DNA from: Buddleja alternifolia
Taxonomy: Eukaryota > Streptophyta > Magnoliopsida > Lamiales > Scrophulariaceae
Reading direction: 5' to 3'
NCBI GenBank assembly: GCA_019426215.1
Contig: CM033408.1
Location: forward strand, 24,965,953 to 25,029,952
DNA: 64,000 bases
Shown here: positions 1-10,140 of the stretch, piece after piece
Numbering within the stretch: position 1 is the stretch's first letter
Layout: each line of letters opens with the position of its first letter
Made by a program: the position numbers and the translations under genes
The notes under the pieces: model-generated
Databases searched by the model: none
Told to the model about the DNA's origin: nothing
The model's input: only the letters and a program-made list of their open reading frames with translations

Positions 1-2640
1 AGCCTAGAAAGATTCCCTCATCCGCTTTAGGATCAAATGTCTTTAGGCTATGGGATCTATTGTTATGAATGAAACATTTTGAACCAAATACATGAAAATA
101 AAAAAGGTTATGCTTACGTCCCTTCCACAACTCATTTACCAGTCCTGAGTGTAACAAGCGGTGCTAATTGCTTCGGCCTAAAACCTTTGAGGAAGACTGG
201 ACTCAGCTAACATAGTCCTTGCGGCCTCTTTAGACGTTTTGTTCCGTCACTCAGTGACTCCATTTTGTTGAGGTGTTCTAGGTGTTGAATATTCATAAAG
301 TATTCCATTATCTGTACAAAACTTCTCAACAATATGATTAGTAAATTCAGTTCCTCTATCGCTTCTAATTCTTCTCACTTTAAGATTTTTCGATATTTAT
401 AATTGTCGGATTAGCGTTGTGAGTTTGCCACTAGTTTCATCTTTAGATGCTAGGAATTCTACCCATGTATAGCGTGAGAAATCATCAACTATCAATAGTC
501 AATACTTTTTACCACTTACACTTAAAATTTGAATTGGACTAAACAAATCATCAAGAATTCTTGATGTAGGTAGATGAAGTTTCTTCTTAAAAATGATTTA
601 ACTTGTTTACCCATTTGGCATGCATTACATAAGCGATTTTTTTGAAAAGAACCTCTAGAAGATTTAACCATATAAGTTGAGAGATTGCCTTAAAGTTGAG
701 ATGGTTCATTTTTCTGTGCCATAGCCAACCCATTTCATTTTGATTTTTAGCCACAAAGTATGTAGGGTTGTTACCTATTGTTGAACCCTAATCTACTAAA
801 TACATTATGTGTCCTTTTTTCTTTCAATTTAGTAGATCCAGTTTTAGCATCGTTAATATAGCAATAGTCACTTGAAAATTTCAATATAGCAATAGTCACT
901 TGAAAATTTCAGTATAGCAATAGTCAAAACCTTTATCACAAAATTGACTAATGCTTAATAAATTGTGATTAAGACCCTCAACATAATATACGTCACTTAT
1001 CATGACATTACCTCTTTGCACGGCACCTATACCTTTGGTGTCATCGAATATAATTTAAGGACCATTGGTAGCACTATAGTTGATCAAAAGATCCTTTGAT
1101 CTCGTCATGTGATCCACTATCAATGTACCAAATAGATGAATCGGCATTGGCTCTGGGTACCTGCATGAAAGGGCAGTTCTAATTCGTTTTAGGTGCCCAT
1201 TGTGACAAGGGTCCTTTTTCATTAATCTTGTTAGCGTTGTGAATTAAAACTTTAGGAACCCATACTTACCTAATCTTCATTGCGGGAGGATTGGCCTTTT
1301 TGGGTTTCACCTTCTAAGGTGTGTGTTTGTAAGGTGTGCAATAATATCCTTGATCATAATTGTAGTCATAATCATAATCATAGTCATCATACTATTGATA
1401 GTATGATCTTGATCTTTGTGGATATTGACATTGGTATATTCTTGGCACTGGTTTAGGGGGCACTTTGGGCGCTTGACGCTTAGAGTTTGATTCACATGTA
1501 CAGAATTTCTCCTTAGCCTTTTGAGAGTTTGGATAGTTCTTTCCTTATGAATCATTCACTTTTGTCTTCCCTTTTTGCCTGAGTCAATTTTGAACTGCTC
1601 ATTTGGCCTCTTACCATTGTTCTTAGTTTCATTCAACGTTTGACCGTTTGAACCTTTTTTCAACAAAGAATGCACCATTTTCTTTGTCGGGTGCCATAAC
1701 TTTTGACGTTTTCGATTTGTTATCAAATTAATCACAACCTAAACCAGTATTTTCACCAAAAAGTCTAGTTACTTCAGTCACATTATCCAACTTCCTTAAA
1801 GCTTTTGATAATAATGAGACGAGCTGTTCTGATTTAGCAAGTTTAGCGATCAGCTCAGCTTCTCTCTTGACTACCATATCAAGATCAGTTTTCAATAAAG
1901 CAATTTCAGCTTCAAGTGATTGGCTCTTCTCAATGCATTGTTGTTGAACTTGCAACTCTGCCTTGAGCGTCACGTTTTCACCTTTAAGAGCTGAGATCTC
2001 CTCAGAGTGTTTTTGATATAGTTTCGGACAAGATCCATGATAATCATTGATCTTGTCAAGTAATTCTTCATAAGAAAAAGGATTCAATAGATTAGTAGTT
2101 ACCTCTGATAGTGAGTCATCGGTCGCTTCTCCATCTATCTCCATAAGATAGATTAGCATTGAGTCACATGATGGCTCATCATCGCTACTCTCTTCTGGAG
2201 ATTCCAAATTCTCTTCAGGTGCAGAGAACGGTTTAAATTCCACTAGCAAACCATTTTGTTTGAGGTTGTTCCTAAATTGGCTTCCTTCCTCTCTATCTTA
2301 CTTAGATAGCTTAGCGATAGAGAGATAAGGGTATTTTGCCTGGTTGTGCCCTGGTTGCTTGCAGTTATAACAAAGATCATTTCTTAATTGTTGCTCATAA
2401 GTCAACTTTGTTTTAACCTTTGGTCCTGGAACAATGGGCACTAAGAAACTCTAATTTGGAGACGCTTGGTATTGAATTGGTGCTTGAGGAAGAGGTGCAA
2501 AATATACAGACGCTTGATACTGTTGCGCTTGCATAGGGGGAGGGGTTTGGTATGAAGTTTGTCCTTTAGAATTCTTCTTCTCATATCCCATGAATTTCAT
2601 AAACTTCTTAAACATTTATTATCAACAAAATTTAGGTTTC
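1..2640 (-). pseudogene. Ty1/copia gag-pol remnant, left part (element continues beyond the window)
   Basis: Read on the minus strand, downward from 2640, the order is gag C-terminal part, CCHC zinc knuckle (about 2332-2376), a gag-linked coiled-coil segment (1728-2249), aspartic protease (DSG at about 1105-1115 in a WYIDSG context), an integrase zinc-binding remnant (CNACQMGKQ near 600-640) and the integrase core (SDRGTEFTN and TPQQNGVTE near 270-360). This is Ty1/copia domain order, with integrase before reverse transcriptase, which would lie off the left edge. Stops and frameshifts break the polyprotein, and the last zinc-knuckle cysteine reads as tyrosine. The gag N-terminus lies at 16618-17397, on the far side of a LINE insertion. 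The element cannot encode an active polyprotein. Confidence 0.85.
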
Positions 2641-2700
2641 AAGACAGGGACTCTTCTCTCTTTTCTCTCTCGGCGCATGTAAGAAGCGTGTTCCGCGGCC

Positions 2701-3860
2701 ATGGCCCGAAGGAAGAAAGGGCTTGCGAAGCTCAGCAAGAACGTCGTTCTCACACCACCATCACAATCCCCCGTTGGGATTTCCAGGGGAGGGAACCCTA
2801 GGTCAATTTCACCAGAAATTTTTGGGGTAAATCGATAGGATGTGCACAAATTTGAAGGCGAAGAATATGAGAAACACAAGTTGGGAAAGCTTGAATCAAT
2901 TTTGAGATAAGCTCAAAGTCAGGCACAAATGAACCACCAGGGAGAAAAAATAGCTATGGCAATCTAGGAATGCCTACAGAAACTTCAACAAAAATCGCCA
3001 CAAAAACCTAAAAAAAAACTGAAATTGAAGAAATAGATGTTGTAGAAGAGATGTGTCACCAACCAATAACAGGTACAATTTGGGACTCTTTTGATGTCTC
3101 AAAATTACGTAATTCTGGGTGTAAACTGAATTTTATGGAACCTGTGTTACAAAATGGGCAAAAGGTAGGGTGAATTGAGAGTGATGATGTGCAATCTGAA
3201 ATTACTTATTGGAAAACAGTTGTGGTGTGTTATGTGTTGGGTGCAAACTCCTCTTATTCCGTGTTTAATGGATATATTAAGAGAATATGGGGAAAATATG
3301 GCATAGATAAAGTGTTGATGAAACAAAATCATTTGTTGATGAGACACTATGATGCAAATAGGGATATTTCATTTGATAAGAAGCCTATTTTAGTGTCTCA
3401 TTGGTCTGAAAATCAAAGTTATACAAAGAATGCAGTTGATAGGGTGCCAATATGGGTCCAACTCAATGACTTAGAGTTGAAATGCTGGAGTAGTAGCTCT
3501 CTAAGTAAGATAACTAGTCTCCTTGGCACACCTATAATGGTAGATCAAATGACCATGGACAAGGAGAGGATTTGGTTTTCTAGAGTGTTAGTGGAAGTTG
3601 ATGTTAAACATATGCCTGATACAGTGTTATTTGAAAATGAAAAGGGTGTGGTCACCAAACAAAGGGTGACATACGAGTGGAAACTAGTTCAATGTGCCCA
3701 TTGCAAGGGATATGGACATGAAGAGCCTCTACGTAAGAAAAAGAACGTGAAACAGGTTTGGAAGCCCAAACAAAATCAAGATTTACAGAAGGGTAGAGAT
3801 ACATGCAGAAACAGAAAATCAGTTAGAGAAGAAGACACAGCAGGTTGCTGGAGAAGTTAA
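2701..3860 (+). pseudogene. LINE ORF1 (DUF4283 domain plus CCHC zinc knuckle), degraded
   Basis: An ATG at 2701 opens MARRKKGLAKLSKNVV, the basic proline- and serine-rich leader common in plant LINE ORF1 proteins, but a TAG follows after about 45 codons. The main domain is read from 3189 to about 3730. It contains YVLGANSSYSVFNGYIKRIW (DUF4283-like fold), VPIWVQLNDLELKCW, and a CAHCKGYGHEE remnant of the zf-CCHC_4 knuckle whose last cysteine is missing. ORF1 proteins bind LINE RNA in the cytoplasm. This copy is interrupted and shifted, so it would not give a full protein. Confidence 0.8.
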
Positions 3861-4039
3861 AGGACAAAATATAATCTCAAAAGGGGGCACTAACTGGCAA
3901 ACAGTTATGAGAAGTGGGAAGAAGAGAGATGACAATGTGGAGACACTTAACATAGGTGAATCTACAAGTAAAAGTAATCAGGTAGTGCAAGTTGAACCAA
4001 GGATAGAAATTATCACAGTTACTGAACATGGAAAGTATA

Positions 4040-4880
4040 GGGGCCTAAAATATTAGAGGGTTCAACAGCCCTAGAAAGCAGAGAAAAATAATGAATCTCT
4101 ACAATAAATATGGAGTGGGTCTTATGGGGATTATGGAGCATAAAATAAAAAAACAAAATTATGAAAAATTTTACACAAAAATGTGCCAAGGATGGGGAAG
4201 CAGTACAAACTTAAATGTGAATCCTAGGGGAAGGATTTGGGTCCTATGGAGAAAGGATTATTTTCATATTACAGTGGAAAAAACTATTGAACAGTACATT
4301 CATTGTAAAGTGTAGATCACAACACAAAAGAAGTTCAAGGCTACTTTTATCTATGCTTTTAATCAAGCTCAAGAGAGAAGATAATTGTGGGATAGTTTAA
4401 AGGAAGAAGTGCAGAATATAAATGAACCATGGTTACTGTTGGGAGACTTTAATAATGTTTTCAAATGAATGATAGGTGTGGTGGAGCCCGAATCACAGTT
4501 GCTGAAATAGCTGATTTTCAAGAGTGTATCAATATCTATGATTTGGAATAAATGAGATGGAAGGGTAATAACTATACTTGGAATAATAGTCCTGATACTG
4601 GGGAAAGAATATATTCAAAAATTTATAGGGTGCTAATTAATCACCAATGGAGTATTGATTTTCCATTGACATAAACCATTTTTTTCCTAGAAGGTGTGTC
4701 AGATCACAGTGCAATGGTGGTGAATATGGTAGTACAACAGGTAACTAAGGCCAAACCTTTTATGTACTTCAATATGTGGGCAGAATCTCCCCATTTTATA
4801 CATGAGGTCAGAGACTGTTGGGAACAAAATGTGTCAGGTAGTAAAATGTTGGTAGTGGTGGAGAAGATGAGTACATGAAG
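4040..4880 (+). pseudogene. LINE ORF2 endonuclease domain, broken
   Basis: The segment NIRGFNSPRKQRKIMNLY at about 4045-4100 matches the N-terminus of the apurinic-type endonuclease of plant LINE ORF2. LMGIMEHKIK (the E-containing strand) and, at about 4430-4460, WLLLGDFNNV (the GDFN motif) follow, then SDHSAMVV at 4696, the SDH motif that ends this fold. Stops fall between these blocks and the frame changes more than once. In a live element this domain nicks the genomic target for target-primed reverse transcription. Confidence 0.75.
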
Positions 4881-4999
4881 AGCGGATTGAAAAAGCTAAA
4901 TAAAGAGCAGTTAGTGATGTGGAAAGCAAATCAGATTGTGCAAAAATTGAGTTGGAGGAGATACAGAGAGCACTTCAAATAGATCCCCTAAATATTGAA

Positions 5000-5713
5000 A
5001 TTCAGGCTCAAGAAAAGGAAGCCAAACAACTGATGAAAACCAAGAGCCTAGCAGTTGAAAAGTTCTATTAGCAAAAGGCAAAAGCAAGTTGGATAAATAT
5101 GGGTGACATGAATACAAAATACTTCCATATGCTGCTACAAAAAAGACAATATAGAAATAGAGTGATGAATATCACTGATGAAAAGGTTACTCTGTTGACA
5201 AACTACACTGAGGTAACTACACACTTTGTAGACTATTACCAAAAGCTCCTAGGCACAAGAAGTACAAGAACTAAATCAAATGAGAAAGTCTTTGAACAAG
5301 GGCCTAGACTAACAGTAGAGCATCAGTTGGAGTTGATTAAGCGATTTAGCAGGAGAGATGTAAAACAAGCTTTATTCAATATTAACAGTAACAAGAGCCC
5401 TGGTCCAGATGGATATGGAAGTGGCTTTTATAAATCTACTTGGAAAATTGTGGGTGAAGACATTACTACAGCTGTTTTGGATTTCTTTAATGAAGGAAAG
5501 ATGTTAAGACAAATAAACTGTACAAATCTGGCATTGATACCAAAAGTGGATAACCCTAGCTTGGCTAGTGAATTTAGGCCAATAGCTTGTTTCAATACCA
5601 TATATAAATGCATATCCAAGATGCTAACCACAAGACTGGCACAGATTTTGCATATCTTGGTGAATGAAAATCAGGGGGCCTTTGTGATAGGCAGATCCAT
5701 CATTGACAATGTT
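5000..5713 (+). pseudogene. LINE reverse transcriptase, N-terminal half (left of the CACTA insertion)
   Basis: An open frame from 5099 carries MGDMNTKYFH, the conserved block NSNKSPGPDGYGSGFYKSTW, then NLALIPKVDNPS, FRPIACFNTIYKCISKML and NQGAFVIGRSIIDNV. These are consecutive blocks of a plant LINE reverse transcriptase. The reading is cut after the valine codon GTT (5711-5713) by the CACTA terminus. The same frame resumes at 15104 with its own GTT copy. The palm-domain catalytic FADD lies in the second half. Confidence 0.9.
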
Positions 5714-5733
5714 CACTACTACAAAAATGACCT

Positions 5734-6150
5734 ATGACAGCGGTTTTTTTGGGCCTATGGCAGCGGTTTTAACCGCTGTCAAAGGTACCGCTGGTATAGG
5801 GGTGGACCTATGACAGCGGTTACAAAACCGCTGTAATAGGTCTACCTATGACAGCGGTTTCCTGAACACCGCTGCGAAAAAACCAAAAAAATAAAAAAAA
5901 ATAACGGACCTGTGGCAGCGGTTCTACAGAACCGCTGCCAAAGGTCTCACCTGTGGCAGCGGTTTTTGGGAGAACCGCTTCCACAGGTGAGACCTTTGGC
6001 AGCGGTTTTCCCAGAACCGCTGCCAGAGGTCTTACCTGTGGAAGCGGTTCTCCCAAAACCGCTTCCACAGGTGAGACCTTTGGCAGCGGTTTTCCCAGAA
6101 CCGCTGCCAGAGGTGAGAACTGTAGCAGCGGTTCTGCAGAACCGCTGTTT
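5734..6150. repeat. Left subterminal repeat array of the CACTA element
   Basis: About ten AGCGGTT motifs alternate with about nine AACCGCT motifs. Most are paired as near-palindromes such as GGCAGCGGTT with AACCGCTGCC around a short centre, spaced roughly 40 bp apart. In En/Spm such clustered subterminal motifs bind the element-encoded TNPA protein; the same role here is inference. The palindromes create spurious proline- and valine-rich ORFs on both strands, which are not genes. Confidence 0.85.
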
Positions 6151-6412
6151 TTTTTTCTGTTTTTTTTTTAATTATTTATTGCGCTGTCATGATAGTGCCT
6201 GTAATATGCAATGATCCAATCAACAAATTTCAACTAACAACAAAACATATTCAACATAAGCAAACATCATCCCAAACTTCAATATTACCATCTTTAATCT
6301 CCAACAAAATGTACAATTAACTAATTAAATTACTAATGACCTTACGAAATACAATAAATCAAATCTCAATTTATAGCAAGTCACAATGTACAAAAACTAA
6401 ATTACCTAATTT

Positions 6413-9400
6413 CTAAGGAGCTGCTAAGAAAATGTAACGTGCAACTTCGCAGCGTACTTCATCAATTTGCTCATCAGTATAGAAGGATTGACAATCCTTA
6501 AAGTACTGCAAGATATATGTATATATATAGAGATTAATTGCAAAGTGAAATAACATTTCAATTACCTACCAATTAAGGTTTAATAATTTCAAAAGTAATA
6601 GAATTAAGTATATATATATATATAAGGATTATGTATACCGCTGTTGGGATTATAGATAGTCCGTGGCTAATAATCTCTTTCATGAATCTCATAACGAAAT
6701 AGCCACAATCCACCTCGTTGGTCTGCCGGGGGCACTACAAAAGCAATCAAACTTACATTGTATTAGAAGACGAACTTCTATACGAATATATAATCTCATG
6801 AACCTAGAAAACGCTAACCTTTATAGTAAACCATTTACAGTCCGAGTTTTTGGATTTGTTGGATTGGTTGTTGCAGTTTGCACGAAATATGTGCACAGCT
6901 CTATAAAAAAATATAAAAAACAAGAAAATATGTTAAAAACAAGAAATTATGTGAAATAAATACAATTTAAAAAAATATTAAATATAATGGATACATTGAT
7001 TGAATGAAAAACTTACTGATTGAATTTTAGCATCATATCATCTCGGTATTGCGGCTCACCATGCACAGAATCCAGATAGTAAACAATCTCTTTAAATGGA
7101 TTAATTGCAAGCAACAACCAATGACCCCTACAAAACATTCAAAAGATAGTTGAAAATTTGTTTTGCGTAGCTAGTTTTACAAATTAAAATCGAGTCTTTA
7201 GTAGCTCACCCGGTGTTGTAAGGTGCAAAAAATAACTTATTTTGTTGTGTACTCTGCATCATAGCACGTGCTATGTACTGCACTTGTTGAACTGACGGGT
7301 CTGTTTGAGCAGCTATGGAATGTGGGCTAAGGAACCCGAAACTTGTTTCTTTTCCTTCGGGGATCACGTAGTTAAACCACAAACACCTAAATTGAGCATA
7401 AAAAATGAATTTCGAGTGACGAAAATAATCGTAGTTTAGATGTAATAAAATAATTAAAAAACTTACTTTATGTACGCTGTAATGATAGAGGCTCCTATTT
7501 CTTGTCTACACAGAAGGTGATAGATCTCCTCCCTCCCAATGAACTCTGGAAATGAAACATTCATAATGGCTTCGTCCATATATATATTGATCTGGGCATC
7601 AATCTTCATCATCTTCGTGTACTTTCCCAGAAATACAAGGTCATTAGGGAGTCCATCTAGTTGAAGATCTGCACATATGTCTACTTCACCTGCAGGCTCG
7701 GCCACTTGAGATTTTCCTTTGACAGCTGACCGCTTCGACGTCCCTGACTTACGGTTTGCAGATGATTTGGACTGTTTAAGCAAGAAAATAAAATATAAAT
7801 GTTACACACCAAAGTATATTTAGTAACCTCAAACAAATTGTTATAATTTATTAATGACTAGCTATTAATTACATACCGGTGCAGCAGTGACAATGACAAG
7901 ACTCGCTGGCCAAGCAACAAAGGTACCCAGCGCATGAGAAATGGAGAATATTTCATCATTGAGAGGGACGGGCAGGAGTGTATTAGCCTCAACTGCAGTG
8001 TCAATGCGCACTTTCACATTGTTGGTGGCTAATTGACAGTTGTGAAGTGTTCTATCAGTCTCTGATCGATTGTATAGCTGTCCTTTAGCCACCACACGAT
8101 ATGATGGAGATGAAAGTGCTAATTGACATGGAGTGATACCCTACACACACACGTATATATATATATACAACATTATATTAGAAAGTTTTGTATGATTTAC
8201 AGAAAATAGAGAGTCGCAAGTTATATGATTAATAAACAAGTTCAAATATTTTACCTCAGGAAGCATCTTATAACCTGGTTCTGGGCTGCTATCTTTCAAA
8301 GAAATGACGTCATCTTCATGTGGCTGACGCGAGCTAGGGGCTTCCAAAACATCAATTCGTTGTTGCATGGCAACCATAGTTTCGGAGAGGTTTTTCACTA
8401 TGTTTCTCAAGTTTTCCATCTCCTTTTCTGAAGCAGGCTTTGGATCCTTAAAATAGTCTCTTTGTGAGACCCCAAAGCCAACACCCCTAACGCGACCCGG
8501 ATGCTCTTTCCTTTTAATAGCTTTAGCCAATAGGTCATCTCGACTCGTGTAAGTTCCACTATGGCTAGTGCTCTCTTGTGAAATGCTCTCCTGTAATGAT
8601 ATATTTTTAAAAATTAAAAAAAATAGTGAACCTTGTGCTTTTAATAGTATTTCAATAAAACAATTAATAGAGCTAAAATTGCCAATAACTCACCATTTCA
8701 TTCACCACTCTTCTAACATTTTCGTTATCAATTTGATTTGTCGGATCGGAACGCGAAACCCTCCACACGAGTGCTCGTGTCACATCTGTACAATCGGATC
8801 CCGCATCCCTTCTTTTATTTATCTGTATTTTCATTAAAAAATATATGTATGCATTAACATAGAATTATTATTAAAAAATTGTAAGGATTCACTGCTAAAT
8901 GAACTACATACCTCCATTTGCTCCACAACAGCATCTCCAAAACTCCCTTTCCGGTAAGGATATTCAGGGTTCTTTGCTCTTTCCTGATTGTCAATGCTTA
9001 TTTTCTGTTTATTACATTATCAAATTATTAGCTAAATATAAACGCAATAACCAACAAATGAAACTGTAAATTAAAATGACTAGCTACCTGCCAAGGTTCA
9101 CCTAAGCGAACCTCTAAAAATGCCGCCCAATCGGCTTGGGATATCTCATATTGTGGAGGTGGGTTGACATTAACATTTCCATCATCATCTCGCACATACT
9201 TTCTGCTTATGTAGCTCCTGAAGTTACGTGCTAGCCTCCCAGCTTCTGCTAGTACGTACTTTTGTCGACTTTCGTCAATATCAAACGCCAACTACAAAAA
9301 ACAAACAATAAAGTATATATAAAATTATAATTTAGAGAATATGATAATATATTAACACTTACAAATAAGATAATATCCAAATTACCTTCATCTCATCCCA

Positions 9401-9683
9401 AATGTTTTTTTTTGTTGCTGACGGGACTTTGCGCCAAGTACTAATGGCAATCGACACCTTCTGCCGAACCTGCACGCCTATATACCCAACAAATATTGAT
9501 TTGTTGGGGTTAATTGGCTGACCTCTGTCATTCCAGCCGACAGGTAGCCTTATGCCTTTACTTCTGGCATTGACAACTTTTTTCATAGCAGAGACACCTC
9601 TCCGTATGTCCTTCTCATGACCGCTATCTGATCCATATACATCATCGTCGGGAAAACTACCATCAGGATTTGAAGCCATCGAC
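6413..9683 (-). CDS. CACTA second gene: Transposase_24-like, DUF8039-like and Ulp1-like C48 protease, 12 exons
   Basis: My minus-strand model has exons 9386-9679 (ATG at 9679), 9088-9291, 8912-9004, 8694-8822, 8255-8590, 7877-8140, 7467-7771, 7210-7386, 7017-7127, 6819-6900, 6639-6734 and 6413-6505. All introns are GT...AG, all phases agree, and the product is about 727 residues with no stop. The N-terminus (RLPVGWNDRGQPI, then KKNIWDEMK) resembles En/Spm Transposase_24. Exon 6 (YRVVAKGQLYN, LLPVPLNDE, GTFVAWP) resembles DUF8039. Exons 9 and 11 give a Ulp1-like cysteine protease with GHWLL (His), YLDS (Asp), PRQ (Gln) and VDCGYFVMR (Cys). The family role, possibly deSUMOylation or TNPA-like DNA binding, is unproven here. 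Exon 1 may instead be spliced from the upstream transposase ORF. Confidence 0.8.
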
Positions 9684-10140
9684 CTACAAAAGACAAATAA
9701 TACAGAAGTTAGATTCATATAAATTTGGCAGATTCATTTGGCAATAATAAATTTCAAATAGACGTAATAAATACAGAAGTTATCTTCATATAAATTTGGC
9801 AGATTCATTTGGCAATAATAAATTTCAAATAGACGTAATAAATACAGAAGTTATCTTCATATAAATTTGGCAGATTCATTTGGCAATAATAAATTTCAAA
9901 TAGAAGTAATAAATCACAAAATAAACAAAATTATCCTAAACCACAAAATAAACAAAATTTAATCCTCAATTAAACATAATTAACCCCCAGCTAAACCAAA
10001 TTAACCTTAAAATCAATCAACCCCTATTTCCCTTAAATTTTCCACAAAAATTGGCAAATCTCAAGAATATAAATTTTCTAGCAACTAAGTATAAATATTG
10101 AAAGAAGTCTATCATACAATTATGAAATAAATTCTAATAC
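9684..10140 (-). other. Candidate intron joining the transposase ORF to the second CACTA gene
   Basis: On the minus strand, GATGAAAG is followed by the donor GTATTAG at 10140. The acceptor TTTTGTAG ends at 9684, before GTCGATGG. Splicing replaces the last two codons and stop of the transposase with AGG TCG ATG and enters the second gene in frame. The 457-bp intron contains a three-copy 71-bp tandem repeat (9701-9905). Confidence 0.6.
9701..9905. repeat. 71-bp tandem repeat, about 2.9 copies
   Basis: The unit containing AATTTGGCAGATTCATTTGG begins at 9721, 9792 and 9863, exactly 71 bp apart, and the copies are nearly identical. It lies in the candidate intron between the two CACTA genes. No function is evident. 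Confidence 0.9.

Noticed and set aside
5734..6150. CRISPR-like array
   Set aside because: The regularly spaced palindromes are CACTA subterminal repeats in plant nuclear DNA; spacers are themselves repeats.
5820..6214. Overlapping ORFs rich in AVLPEPLPEV-type repeats at the CACTA ends (also 14476-15082)
   Set aside because: They arise from the palindromic AGCGGTT repeats and appear on both strands.
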